From positions 62,001 to 126,000 of the forward strand of contig JAGHUX010000006.1 in NCBI GenBank assembly GCA_018064605.1: a stretch of 64,000 bases of DNA. Direction: 5' to 3'. Under the pieces are notes generated by a model. That model made no database searches, had not been told where the DNA came from, and saw only the letters and a list, made by a program, of their open reading frames with translations. The translations under genes were made by a program, and so were the position numbers. The stretch comes from Candidatus Limimorpha caballi. Its GTDB lineage: Bacteria > Bacteroidota > Bacteroidia > Bacteroidales > F082. Below, piece by piece: positions 33,118-42,700 of this stretch (the first letter of the stretch is position 1; the number at the start of each line of letters is the position of its first letter).

Positions 33118-35316
33118 AATCCTCTTTCTCGCTTCCGCGATGTTCGCCATCGCCTCGGCGGTTTCTTTTCTTATTTGTCTGACAAAACTGTTGTCTTCAA
33201 GTCTTCCGTTGACGGCATCTCTTTCCTCAAGGTTTCTGAATGTCGAGTTGCGTATCTCGTTTTCGTAGTCTTTTTCTCTTGAGACATAGACCTGTTCGCA
33301 GACGAAACGAAGCAGTTCCTCGCCTTTGTCGAGTGCGTCGTTGAATATTTCCTTGGTGAGTGTGTCGCATCTGTAGATGAACCTCAGCGCCTGGTAGCTG
33401 TGCAGCAGTTTCTGCACCTGATAGTCGGCCCATATCTCGTTGTAGCGGTTGTGGATGTCGTCCCAGCTGTCGAGCGTGCCGTTGCAGATGTCATCGATCA
33501 GGCGTTCGAGTTCGTCGCCTGTCACCAGCTGTCCGCCGAGGTTGACCCATTCGCGCTGACGGAGGTTTGTCAGATGCCTGCACATGTCGTCCAACGACTC
33601 GCCGGGGTTGTTCTTGAGATAGCCGCAGAGGTTTTTCACCGAGTAGTACATTATCATATCCCCGTATGCGTGATATGCCTCGAATGGTTTCAGGATCAGC
33701 ACTTTACGGTGGCTTTTCTCGATGTTTTCACCGAGTATCTCAAGTTTCTTGACGGTGTCTTTCTCTTCGTAAAGAAGACGGCGTCCCATCTCCCTGAGTT
33801 GTTTGTATTCGACATCCAGCGGCTCGCCCTTTGAGCGGAGGTAAGCCTTTGCCGTCCACACCTCAAGGAGCTTCCTGCCAGCGATGACTTCCTCCATGGT
33901 GTCGGGCGCAAATGTCTCAAACTCAATGTTTTGAATCTTGTGCAGGCGTTTGTCGCGCTTCTGGTATTTAGAGGTGTTGCGTGCGATGGCGTACATGTTG
34001 TACATCCACCAGTAGGCGGGCATTATCTCGAGCTGGTCTTTCGCGGTGTTGTTGTTCACCAGGCAGAACGGCAGCTTGATGTCCATCTCGTTCGGGTAGT
34101 CGGACTTCGAGAGCAGCGTGAACGACGCGAACTTCGACGAGTGCTTGACGCTGGTGCAGAGGCCCGGCCAGAATCCGCGTTTCGCCACTATCTCGCCGTC
34201 GGTGGCGCGGCTGTTGTGGTTCGAGCCGAGCGTGGCGCCGGCCGCCATGTTGCTCTGTCCCATCACGCAGGCGGCGATGAGGAACGAGTTGTTGTGATGC
34301 TGCTCGTGCGCCGGGAAGATGAGGTTGTTCAACACCTCGCAGCACGAGATGGTGGAGTTGTCGCCCAACACCGAATAGATTACACGTGCGCCGTATTTCA
34401 GGTTGCAGTTGTCGCCGATGACGAACCTCGTCCCGACCACCGAGTAGAAGATCCTGCAGCCGTAGCCGACGATGCCGTTGACAAGTATCACGCCTTCGCC
34501 GATCTGCGTCGGCTCCTGCTCCGACGAGTTGATGGTGACGTTCTTCAGCTTGTTGGCTCCCTTGATGTAACACGACGGCCCTATCTTCGTGTCCTTCAGG
34601 ATCCATGAGTTCTTGATGACGCAACCCTCGCCGACGGTGCCGTAATAGCCTCGGTGACTGTCGAATGACTTGTTCGTTATGTCAAAAAGACGCTTCTGAA
34701 GCTGCCGGTTGTCGGTGTATTTCGCCCACAGATAAGCGTCGGCGGTTATCATCCCGTCGAAGGGAAGGATCTTGCGCCCGCCGCCCTCGTTCATCACCTC
34801 AAGCCACACGCGCACGTCTTCCGGCTCGCCGTCTTTCAAGATGCCGTTGCCGAATTTGGAGTGGTCGGTGCACGACAGCTCGTGGATGTTGAACAGTATG
34901 CAATGGTCGCCGATGATGTAGTTCGCCATATAATGCACGTCGTGGATCGCGACGTAATCGCCGATGTCGCACGAGACGATGCTGCTGTCGGTGATGCCGC
35001 ACGGCATGCGGAGGTCATGGTACTGAAGCGCGACATTCTCGATGACGCCGATCCTGACAAGCCCGAAGAAACGGTTGTTCTTCACGAGGTTCGTGTCGAA
35101 CTTGTCGGTGACGAGGATGTCGTCCCATTTGGTCGCCTGATTGTCGTTTTTCACGAGACGCTCCACCTCGTCGGAACGCAGATGCCGCCAGCCGCCTTCA
35201 GGCTCCTTCACCTGTTTGTTCCTAAAAAAATATTCATCACGCCCGTCAACGAGATATTTCTCGTCAATGAAATTCTTGTATATCTTCTCGTATGGAATTA
35301 TTGTTACTTTGTCCAT
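33112..35316 (-). CDS. DUF4954 family protein with left-handed beta-helix
   Basis: A 734-residue cytoplasmic protein of the Bacteroidota/Spirochaetota DUF4954 family, function not established. The ATG at 35316 gives the family start MDKVTIIPYEKIY. Residues about 90-390 contain hexapeptide-like repeats as in sugar nucleotidyl- and acyltransferases (GVIENVALQYHDLRM, GDYVAIHDVHYMANYIIGDHC, IGEGVILVNGIVGYGCRIFYSVVGTRFVIGDNC). The C-terminal 300 residues are helical and charged. A sugar-nucleotide role is suggested by the fold and by nagB, galE and manC downstream. Its stop codon lies inside a short repeat that also ends glnS. Confidence 0.85.
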   Translation of the reverse strand: MDKVTIIPYEKIYKNFIDEKYLVDGRDEYFFRNKQVKEPEGGWRHLRSDEVERLVKNDNQATKWDDILVTDKFDTNLVKNNRFFGLVRIGVIENVALQYHDLRMPCGITDSSIVSCDIGDYVAIHDVHYMANYIIGDHCILFNIHELSCTDHSKFGNGILKDGEPEDVRVWLEVMNEGGGRKILPFDGMITADAYLWAKYTDNRQLQKRLFDITNKSFDSHRGYYGTVGEGCVIKNSWILKDTKIGPSCYIKGANKLKNVTINSSEQEPTQIGEGVILVNGIVGYGCRIFYSVVGTRFVIGDNCNLKYGARVIYSVLGDNSTISCCEVLNNLIFPAHEQHHNNSFLIAACVMGQSNMAAGATLGSNHNSRATDGEIVAKRGFWPGLCTSVKHSSKFASFTLLSKSDYPNEMDIKLPFCLVNNNTAKDQLEIMPAYWWMYNMYAIARNTSKYQKRDKRLHKIQNIEFETFAPDTMEEVIAGRKLLEVWTAKAYLRSKGEPLDVEYKQLREMGRRLLYEEKDTVKKLEILGENIEKSHRKVLILKPFEAYHAYGDMIMYYSVKNLCGYLKNNPGESLDDMCRHLTNLRQREWVNLGGQLVTGDELERLIDDICNGTLDSWDDIHNRYNEIWADYQVQKLLHSYQALRFIYRCDTLTKEIFNDALDKGEELLRFVCEQVYVSREKDYENEIRNSTFRNLEERDAVNGRLEDNSFVRQIRKETAEAMANIAEARKRIS

Positions 35317-35356
35317 GTTTGCAAATTTGATTTGATAAATTTGATTCAAAATACAC

Positions 35357-35378
35357 AAAAAACCCGCGTGATCACGGG
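35357..35378 (-). terminator. Terminator after rfbB
   Basis: On the minus strand, CCCGTGATCACGCGGG (imperfect hairpin around a GTGATCAC palindrome) is followed by TTTTTT. It lies between rfbB and the DUF4954 gene and fits the end of the rfb transcript. Confidence 0.6.
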
Positions 35379-35432
35379 AAAGGCGTGACGACTAATGCAT
35401 ATCTGCACTTCGATTTGAAAATATGTGATGCC

Positions 35433-36566
35433 TTACCTGTTAGCATACATTGACTCGTAGTATTTCTCGTATTCGCCGCTTGTGATGTTGTCCATCCACG
35501 CCTGGTTGTCGAGGTACCATCTCACGGTCTTCTCGATGCCTTCCTCGAACTGGAGGCTCGGCTCCCATCCGAGTTCCTTCTGCAACTTCGTGGAGTCGAT
35601 GGCGTAGCGCATGTCGTGTCCGGCGCGGTCGGTGACGTAGGTGATGAGGTCCATGTCCTCGCCTTCTTTCCTTCCCAAGATGCGGTCAACGGTGTTGATG
35701 ACGACCTTGATGATGTCGATGTTCTTCCATTCGTTGAAGCCGCCGATGTTGTACGTCTCCGCGATTGTTCCCTTATGGAAAATCAGGTCGATGGCTCTTG
35801 CGTGGTCTTCGACGAAGAGCCAGTCGCGGACGTTCTCTCCCTTGCCATAGACAGGAAGCGGTTTCCTGTGTCTTATGTTATTGATGAATAACGGAATAAG
35901 TTTTTCCGGGAACTGATAAGGGCCGTAGTTGTTCGAGCAGTTTGTCACGATGGTCGGCATCCCGTAGGTGTCGTGGAACGCCCTCACGAAGTGGTCGGAG
36001 CTGGCCTTCGCCGCCGAATACGGCGAATGCGGCTGGTATTTCAGGTCTTCGGTGAAGAACTTGCTTCCGTATGCCAAATGATGTTTGCCCGACGACGCCT
36101 TCGTGGTGAACGGCGGCTCGATGCCTTCCGGGTCGGTCATCTCCAACGCGCCATAGACCTCGTCGGTCGAGATGTGGTAGAAACGCTTGCCTTCCCATTT
36201 CTCAGGAAGCGACTCCCAATAGAGCTTCGCCGCCTGAAGCATTGACAATGTGCCCATCACGTTCGTCTGCGCGAATGTGAACGGGTCTTTGATGGAGCGG
36301 TCAACGTGGCTCTCGGCGGCGAGGTGAATCACGCCATCGACGTTGTGTTTCCTGAAGATGCCCATGATCGTCTCGAAGTCGCAGATGTCGGCTTTCACGA
36401 AAGTATAGTTGGGCTTGTCCTCGATGTCTTTCAGGTTCGCCAAGTTACCGGCGTATGTCAGCTTATCGACGTTAATGATATGATAGTCAGGATATTTGTT
36501 TACAAAAAGTCTGACAACATGGCTTCCGATGAATCCTGCGCCGCCGGTGATGATGATGTTTCTCAT
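35433..36566 (-). CDS. rfbB: dTDP-glucose 4,6-dehydratase
   Basis: A 377-residue extended SDR catalysing the second step of dTDP-rhamnose (or related dTDP-sugar) synthesis. Features: ITGGAGFIGSHVVRLF, HLAAESHVDRSI, the catalytic STDEVYGAL (Thr, Asp, Glu), Y-x3-K in SPYSAAKASSDHFVRA, and NCSNNYGPYQFPEKLIP. It lies 10 bases after rfbC in the same transcript. rfbA and rfbD are not in the window. Confidence 0.96.
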   Translation of the reverse strand: MRNIIITGGAGFIGSHVVRLFVNKYPDYHIINVDKLTYAGNLANLKDIEDKPNYTFVKADICDFETIMGIFRKHNVDGVIHLAAESHVDRSIKDPFTFAQTNVMGTLSMLQAAKLYWESLPEKWEGKRFYHISTDEVYGALEMTDPEGIEPPFTTKASSGKHHLAYGSKFFTEDLKYQPHSPYSAAKASSDHFVRAFHDTYGMPTIVTNCSNNYGPYQFPEKLIPLFINNIRHRKPLPVYGKGENVRDWLFVEDHARAIDLIFHKGTIAETYNIGGFNEWKNIDIIKVVINTVDRILGRKEGEDMDLITYVTDRAGHDMRYAIDSTKLQKELGWEPSLQFEEGIEKTVRWYLDNQAWMDNITSGEYEKYYESMYANR

Positions 36567-36576
36567 TTGTTTCAGT

Positions 36577-37134
36577 TTAATATTTGAACGGGGTTTCTAA
36601 ATCTTTCAAGAATGGATGTTTCCTGTCTTTTTCGGAAAGGATGACGTCGGCTGCCGGGATGCGCCAGTCGATGTTGATGTCGGGGTCGTTCCAGATGATT
36701 GCGCCTTCGCTCTGCGGCGCGTAGTAGTTGTCGCATTTGTACTGGAAAATCGCGGTGTCGCTCAGCACCGAGAAGCCGTGCGCGAAGCCTTGCGGGATGA
36801 AGAACATGCGGTGGTTCTCCTCGCTGAGTTCAACGGAGACGTATTTCCCGAATGTCGGGGAGCCTTTGCGGATGTCAACGGCCACGTCCAGGACCCTGCC
36901 TCTGACGCAACTCACGAGTTTCGCCTGTGTGTAAGGCGGCTTCTGGAAATGCAGACCGCGCAGCACGCCGTAACGTGACATCGACTGGTTGTCCTGCACG
37001 AAGACGGTCTTGCCGACGTTCTCGTCAAACTCCCTTTGTGAAAACGCCTCGAAAAAATACCCGCGCGCGTCGCCGAAAACCTTTGGCTCGATGATATAAA
37101 CGCCTTCTATTTCAGTTTTTATGAAATTCATCAT
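36577..37134 (-). CDS. rfbC: dTDP-4-dehydrorhamnose 3,5-epimerase
   Basis: A 185-residue cupin-fold epimerase in dTDP-rhamnose synthesis. Motifs include GVYIIEPKVFGDARGYFFE, the catalytic His region RGLHFQKPP, VDIRKGSPTFGKYVSVELS, and IPQGFAHGFSVLSD. ATG codons at 37134 and 37131 are both possible. The upstream region contains a duplicated promoter-like segment. Confidence 0.95.
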   Translation of the reverse strand: MMNFIKTEIEGVYIIEPKVFGDARGYFFEAFSQREFDENVGKTVFVQDNQSMSRYGVLRGLHFQKPPYTQAKLVSCVRGRVLDVAVDIRKGSPTFGKYVSVELSEENHRMFFIPQGFAHGFSVLSDTAIFQYKCDNYYAPQSEGAIIWNDPDINIDWRIPAADVILSEKDRKHPFLKDLETPFKY

Positions 37135-37150
37135 CTGAATTATTTTTATT

Positions 37151-37267
37151 ACATTTCATCAAAATACCCGGATTTGCAAGAAGTATAAATAAAACACGAC
37201 GAAAAAAGTCAGATTTTTAAAATACATTTCATCCGAAATATCCGAACTTGCAAAAGTACAAATAATT
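37151..37267. repeat. Two diverged 44-bp direct repeats upstream of rfbC
   Basis: Copies at about 37151-37194 and 37224-37267 both run ACATTTCATC, then a CCGGA/CCGAA block, TTGCAA and a TATAAAT/TACAAAT end. The second copy contains a leftward TACTTTTG box (37251-37258); the first has the decayed form TACTTCTTG. Confidence 0.65.
37251..37258 (-). promoter_or_regulatory. -7 box TACTTTTG of rfbC-rfbB
   Basis: Leftward TAnnTTTG match within the second repeat copy, giving a leader of roughly 110 bases to the rfbC ATG. Confidence 0.45.
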
Positions 37268-37298
37268 AATATATGATGTAAAAAATTTAAAAAAAAGA

Positions 37299-37331
37299 TT
37301 GCCGAGTCTGTGAAAATTAGAAGTATCTTTG
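37299..37331 (+). promoter_or_regulatory. -33/-7 promoter of tsaB
   Basis: TTGCCG at 37299-37304 and TATCTTTG at 37324-37331, 19 bases apart, followed by ATG at 37348. Confidence 0.5.
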
Positions 37332-37347
37332 CGGAAAATTTTTGGAT

Positions 37348-38037
37348 ATGATTCTTTGTTTGGAAACGGCGACGCCGTCGTGTTCGGTGTCGTTGGTACA
37401 TGACGGCGAGGTTTTGGCGTTCGAGGAAGACCAGAAAGGTCAGAACCATTCTGGGAAGATCACACTTTTCATTGAGTCTGTGATGAACAAGGCAGGCATC
37501 TCTTACAGCCAACTCGATGCCGTTGCGGTGAGCATGGGCCCGGGCTCCTACACCGGCCTGCGTATCGGCGTCAGCACCGCGAAAGGCCTCTGCTACGCCG
37601 CCGAGAAACCGCTCATCGCCATCGACACGCTCCACGCAATGGCGTTCGGCGGGAAAACGAAAGTCAATGCCGGAAAACCCATCCTGGTCCCGATGATCGA
37701 CGCCCGACGGATGGAGGTCTATGCCGAGATCTTCGATGAGAATATCAACAAAATCGAAGACACGAAAGCAATGATAATCAACGAGAACTCATTCTCTGAA
37801 TATAAGTCGGATCATGAAGTGTGGCTCTTCGGCGACGGCGCCGACAAATGTGCGGAACTTTTTGCCAACGACAACAGAATCAACGTGATAAAGGATTTTT
37901 ACTGCTCGGCGAAATATATGGACAAACTCGCCCAGCAGAAACTCGAAAACAAGGATTTCGTCGATGTCGCGTATTTCGAGCCTTTCTACCTGAAAGATTT
38001 CGTTCCGGGGATCCCGACGGTAAAAGGACTGAGATAA
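37348..38037 (+). CDS. tsaB: tRNA threonylcarbamoyladenosine synthesis protein TsaB
   Basis: A 229-residue ASKHA-fold protein that supports TsaD in making t6A37 on ANN-decoding tRNAs. It has the family opening ILCLETATPSCSVSL and the conserved SMGPGSYTGLRIGVSTAKGL, then PMIDARRMEVYAEIF. A TTG two codons upstream is possible; the ATG gives the usual start. It stands alone between the rfb and efflux operons. Confidence 0.94.
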   Translation: MILCLETATPSCSVSLVHDGEVLAFEEDQKGQNHSGKITLFIESVMNKAGISYSQLDAVAVSMGPGSYTGLRIGVSTAKGLCYAAEKPLIAIDTLHAMAFGGKTKVNAGKPILVPMIDARRMEVYAEIFDENINKIEDTKAMIINENSFSEYKSDHEVWLFGDGADKCAELFANDNRINVIKDFYCSAKYMDKLAQQKLENKDFVDVAYFEPFYLKDFVPGIPTVKGLR

Positions 38038-38057
38038 TATATTGATTTTTCAATATA
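38038..38057 (+). promoter_or_regulatory. Inverted repeat upstream of efflux operon, possible operator
   Basis: A perfect 8-bp inverted repeat, TATATTGA and TCAATATA with a TTTT spacer, starts directly after the tsaB stop and ends 13 bases before the His-rich protein gene. It could be an operator for a metal sensor or a weak terminator; no regulator gene is nearby. Confidence 0.4.
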
Positions 38058-38070
38058 ATAAATCTAAAAT

Positions 38071-38460
38071 ATGAAAAAGAAGATAACCGCCACAATGCTG
38101 ATGTTTGCCTGCGCGATGCTGATGTTTCACGCAGCAGTGCCGCATCATCATCATCCCGGCGTTGTTGTCTGCTTCCAACATCATCATCACGATTGCGACG
38201 CACATCATCACCACCACGGCTGTGACGAAGGCACCTGCGTAATATCAGATTTCTTCTCGCCTTCTGACATTCAACATATTGATGTTCAAGTTGTTAAATG
38301 CAATTTTCTTGATTTTTACTTTGATAATCATTCAGAACCCGACAATCATATTTTCGGCCTTGAAGGGACTCAGTTCCGAGAACGACCGTATCTTTTTGTC
38401 ATCAACGAAACCATTGTGACACGTCTCGGCGTGCTGCACGCTCCACCCGTTTTATGTTAA
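38071..38460 (+). CDS. Small histidine-rich exported protein, first gene of metal efflux operon
   Basis: A 129-residue protein with an N-terminal hydrophobic signal (ATMLMFACAMLMFHAAVP) followed by dense His clusters (PHHHHPG, QHHHHDCD, AHHHHHGCDEG) mixed with Cys. The C-terminal 70 residues are ordinary and end in PPVLC. It resembles small His-rich Bacteroidales proteins grouped as DUF6769, tentatively. The clusters probably bind zinc, copper or nickel in the periplasm and deliver or buffer metal for the RND pump encoded next. A further promoter box separates it from the adaptor gene. Confidence 0.7.
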   Translation: MKKKITATMLMFACAMLMFHAAVPHHHHPGVVVCFQHHHHDCDAHHHHHGCDEGTCVISDFFSPSDIQHIDVQVVKCNFLDFYFDNHSEPDNHIFGLEGTQFRERPYLFVINETIVTRLGVLHAPPVLC

Positions 38461-38478
38461 AACTCTGTGCATGACATC

Positions 38479-38486
38479 TATATTTG
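38479..38486 (+). promoter_or_regulatory. -7 box TATATTTG before adaptor gene
   Basis: TAnnTTTG match 23 bases upstream of the ATG at 38510, allowing the pump genes to be expressed apart from the His-rich protein. Confidence 0.45.
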
Positions 38487-38509
38487 CATGAATTTTTAAC
38501 TTTAAAACG

Positions 38510-39715
38510 ATGAAAAAACTATTAATCACTTCAATAATATTGGGACTTCTGTCCTGTGCGCATAACGAGACGCACGAACATCATCACGAACACGAAGGCC
38601 ACGTCCACACAGCTGAATGCGGCCATGAACATCATCACGACGCGGATGAACATCACCACGACCACGAAGAAACCGTGAGCAACTCTGTCGCCTTTTCCCA
38701 TGAACAAATGGAGAAAGTCGATTTCGAGGTGATGAAGGTCGTGAACCAACCTATCTGTCAGATTATCAAGACGACAGCCCGTGTCATGCCTTCGCAGGAT
38801 AACATGAAAATCATCACGGCGGCCACCGACGGAATCGTTGAATTTGCCAAAGACAAACTCGTCGAAGGACTGGACATGGCGGAGGGAATTGTCGTTTTCA
38901 CCATTAATAATAGTGAAATGGCACAAGGAAACTTGTCGGTTTTGCAGGAGGAAATAACCGCCGATTATAACCGCGCCAAGGCGGATTACGAACGCAAGAA
39001 GTCGTTGTCCGCCGACAGACTCGTCACTGAAAACGACTTGCAAGAGGCTGAGGCTGAATATCTTAAGGCGAAAAAGGCATACGACAACATGCAGGATAAT
39101 TTCGCCGGCGGCAAACAGGTTGTGAAGTCGCCGGTTTCCGGATACGTGAAAGACATCTTTGTTGAAAACGGCTCGTATGTTGTTGCTGGTCAGGAACTTA
39201 TGACGATTTGCCGGGCCGGGAGACTTTATCTCAGGGCTGATTTGCAGCCGAAGTATTTTCCTGTTTTGAAAAATGTCGTCTCGGCAAATTTCAAGTCGTT
39301 GAACAACAGTAAGATATATTCTCTTGACGACTTGAACGGCCGTTTGCTTTCATACGGGAAAGCGACTTCTTTCGACAATCCGTTGATTCCCGTGACTTTT
39401 GAGATTGACGACAATGATGAACTTGTAAGTGGTTCATTTGTCGAGCTTTACATCATGACAAAAGATGAGAACGAAGGCATCATGGTTCCAAATTCCGCTT
39501 TGATAGAGGAGATGGGCAGTTTCTTTGTCTTCGTTGAGGTTCGGCATGAACTTTTCGAGAAACGTGCTGTCACCGTTGGTGCTTCCGATGGTTTTAACAC
39601 TCAGATTGTCAGGGGTTTGGAGCCGGATGAGACTATTGTGAGCAAAGGTGCGATTTACATCAAATTGGCGCAGGGGTCCGGGAAGCTCGACCCTCACGCC
39701 GGTCACGTTCATTAG
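38510..39715 (+). CDS. RND efflux periplasmic adaptor (membrane fusion lipoprotein), His-rich
   Basis: A 401-residue CzcB/CusB-like adaptor joining inner-membrane pump and outer-membrane channel. The signal ends GLLSC, with Cys16 a likely lipid anchor. Residues 17-50 are a His/Glu stretch (HEHHHEHEGHVHTAECGHEHHH), a probable metal-binding tail. Then come the barrel-sandwich and hairpin parts (AATDGIVEFAKDKLVEG, YNRAKADYERKKSLSADRLVTENDLQEAEAEY, VVKSPVSGYVKDIFVENGSYV) and a C-terminal beta region (VPNSALIEEMGSFFVFV). It ends in HAGHVH. The pump gene starts 9 bases later. Confidence 0.92.
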   Translation: MKKLLITSIILGLLSCAHNETHEHHHEHEGHVHTAECGHEHHHDADEHHHDHEETVSNSVAFSHEQMEKVDFEVMKVVNQPICQIIKTTARVMPSQDNMKIITAATDGIVEFAKDKLVEGLDMAEGIVVFTINNSEMAQGNLSVLQEEITADYNRAKADYERKKSLSADRLVTENDLQEAEAEYLKAKKAYDNMQDNFAGGKQVVKSPVSGYVKDIFVENGSYVVAGQELMTICRAGRLYLRADLQPKYFPVLKNVVSANFKSLNNSKIYSLDDLNGRLLSYGKATSFDNPLIPVTFEIDDNDELVSGSFVELYIMTKDENEGIMVPNSALIEEMGSFFVFVEVRHELFEKRAVTVGASDGFNTQIVRGLEPDETIVSKGAIYIKLAQGSGKLDPHAGHVH

Positions 39716-39724
39716 GAGGTCGCC

Positions 39725-42700
39725 ATGCTTAACAAGATTATTAAATTCTCGTTGGAAAACAAGCTGTTAGTGCTTGTCGGGGCCGTGCTTTTGGTCATCG
39801 GCGGCTACCTTTCCTCGCGCGACATGGACATTGACGTCTTTCCGGACCTCACCGCCCCGACGGTCGTGGTAATGACCGACGCACATCGTATGGCCGCCGA
39901 AGAGGTCGAACGTCTCGTCACCTTCCCGATTGAGACCTCGATGAACGGAGCCACCAACGTGCGCCGCGTGCGTTCCGCTTCCATGATGGGTTATTCGTTT
40001 GTCTGGGTCGAGTTCGACTGGGGCATGGACGTGTTCAAGGCGCGACAGATCGTCTCCGAAAAGATGGTCACGCTTTCTGATGTCCTGCCCGAAGGTATCA
40101 CGCCGGTGCTGGCGCCGCAGTCGAGCGTCATGGGTGAGATATTATTCGTTGGCTTACAGTCAGATACGACATCGATGATGGACCTTCGCACCTTGGCGGA
40201 ATGGGTCGTGAAACCGGCAGTCCTCGCCACCGGCGGCGTGTCGCAGGTCACAATCATCGGCGGCGACCTGAAACAATACCAAATCATCGCCGACCCTGTC
40301 CGCATGAACGCTTACGGCGTGACGATGGACGACCTCGAAGCCGTCGGTAAGACGTTGAGCGTCAACTCTGTAGGCGGCGTTGTCCGCGACTTCGGCAACG
40401 AATACGCACTTCGAGGAATGGGCAGGACAAACGACATCGACGAGCTTGGTAAGACGTTTGTGAAATATGTTTCGTCAGACAGTAGAGACGGAGCATCAAA
40501 TTATGGAGACGGAGCATGCTCCGTCTCTACACCAATCGTGTTGTCCGATGTCGCCGACATTCGTATCGGAAGTGCCGTTAAGATGGGTTACGCCTCGCAC
40601 AACGCCAAGGACGCTATCATTCTTTCAATATCCAAACAGCCGAATATCAATACTTTAGAGGTGACGAAAAACATTGAGAAGAACCTCGTCGAAATCCAGA
40701 AATCGCTGCCGGCGGATGTGAAGATGGACACTAAAATATTCCGTCAGGCCGATTTCATCGAAGCATCAGTGAATAATGTCGCGAAAGCTTTGATTGAGGG
40801 TGCTATCTTCGTGATAATCATACTGTTCCTGTTTCTCGGAAGTTTCCGCACGACAGTCATCTCCGTCTTGGCAATCCCGCTTTCGCTGCTCGGCTCGCTC
40901 ATCGTTCTCAACCTCATGGGAATGAACATCAACACCATGACTTTAGGCGGGATGTGCATCGCCATCGGCTCGCTCGTCGATGACGCCATCATTGATGTCG
41001 AAAATGTTTATAAACAATTGAGACAGAATCACTTGCTTCCGAAAGAACAGCGCGAAAGCACGTTCAGTGTCGTCTTCCACGGCTCAAGCGAAATACGCAC
41101 CTCTATCATTAATGCGACATTCATCACCATCGTGGCTTTCGTGCCGCTTTTCTTCCTTTCCGGAATGGAAGGACGGATGCTTAAACCATTGGGAATCAGT
41201 TATATAATTGCACTTTTGATGTCGCTTATCGTTGCGATGACGGTGACGCCGCTGCTTTGCAAAATGCTTCTCTCGGATGAGAAATATCTTGAAAAGCAAG
41301 AAAAGGAAAGCTGGCTGTCGCGTCATCTGATGCGCGGCTACAACGCCTCGTTGAACTGGTCGCTGAATCATAAAAAGACAGTGATTTTCAGTACGTTGGC
41401 GTTGCTTGTTATAGCCGTCGGCTTGTTCTTCACGATGGGACAAAGTTTCTTGCCCGACTTCAACGAAGGTTCGCTGACAATAACGGCGATTTCAAAGCCA
41501 GGCATCTCGTTGGAGGAAAGCAACAAACTCGGCAATATCATTGAGAATGAGCTGCTTGCGATACCTGAAGTGAACAGTACGGCGCGTCGTTCGGGAAGAG
41601 GCGAACTCGACGAGCACTCGCAGGCCACAAACGCCGCTGAAATAGACGTAAATTTCACATTGTCAGAGCGTTCGCAGGATGAGTTCCTCGCTGAAGTGCG
41701 TCATCGTCTGTCGGAGATTCCAGGCATCGCCGCCACCGTCGGGCAGCCGCTCGGTCATCGCATCGACCACATGCTCACCGGAACGCGTGCCGCGATAGCG
41801 ATAAAAATCTTCGGCACCGACATCAGCGAATTGTTCATGACCGCAAATAAACTTAAAGACGAAATCGCTGATATTGAAGGACTTGTGGATCTGAGCGTTG
41901 AGCAGCAGACGGAGACACCCGAAATCCAGATTCGTGCCAACCGCGACATGCTCGCACGCTACGGAATCACAATGGAGGAATTTAACCACTTTGTCGAACT
42001 CGCTTTTTCAGGCGAGAAACTGTCGGAGATTTACGAAGGCCAACGCAGTTTCGACCTCGTGCTGCGCCTCGATCCGAGTTACACGGAGAACATCGAAAAA
42101 CTGAGGTCGGCCTTGATAAGCACCGGCGGCGGTGCGATGGTGCCGTTGGAGGAAGTCGCTGATATTGTTTCAGTTGGCGGGCCGAACTCCATCTCACGAG
42201 AAAACGTACAACGCAAGATTGTCGTTTCCGCCAACGTCTCAGGCCGCGATGTCGTAAGTGTCGTGAACGACATCAAAGAGCGTGTTGACGAACACATCAC
42301 GTTGCTGGAAGGCTACAGAATAGAATACGGCGGACAGTTCCAAAGCGCGAAAGACGCATCTAAGATATTGCTAATCATGACGTTGGTGGCGTTGATTGTC
42401 ATTTTCCTGCTGCTTTACGGCGAATTCAAAAACGTCACGCTTTCGGCAATCACGTTGTTGAACCTGCCACTTGCCGTCATCGGCGGCGTCTTCGCGATTT
42501 ACATCTCATCGGGTGTCGTCAGCATCCCCGCGATAATAGGGTTCATCACCTTGTTCGGCATCGCGACAAGAAACGGTATCTTGTTGATTTCAAGGTATCA
42601 AGTCTGTGAAAACAAAGGCGAGTCGTTGCGTCAGGCCATCATCGACGGCTCAAAAGACCGTCTCAACCCAATCTTGATGACAGCCCTGACCTCGGCGTTG

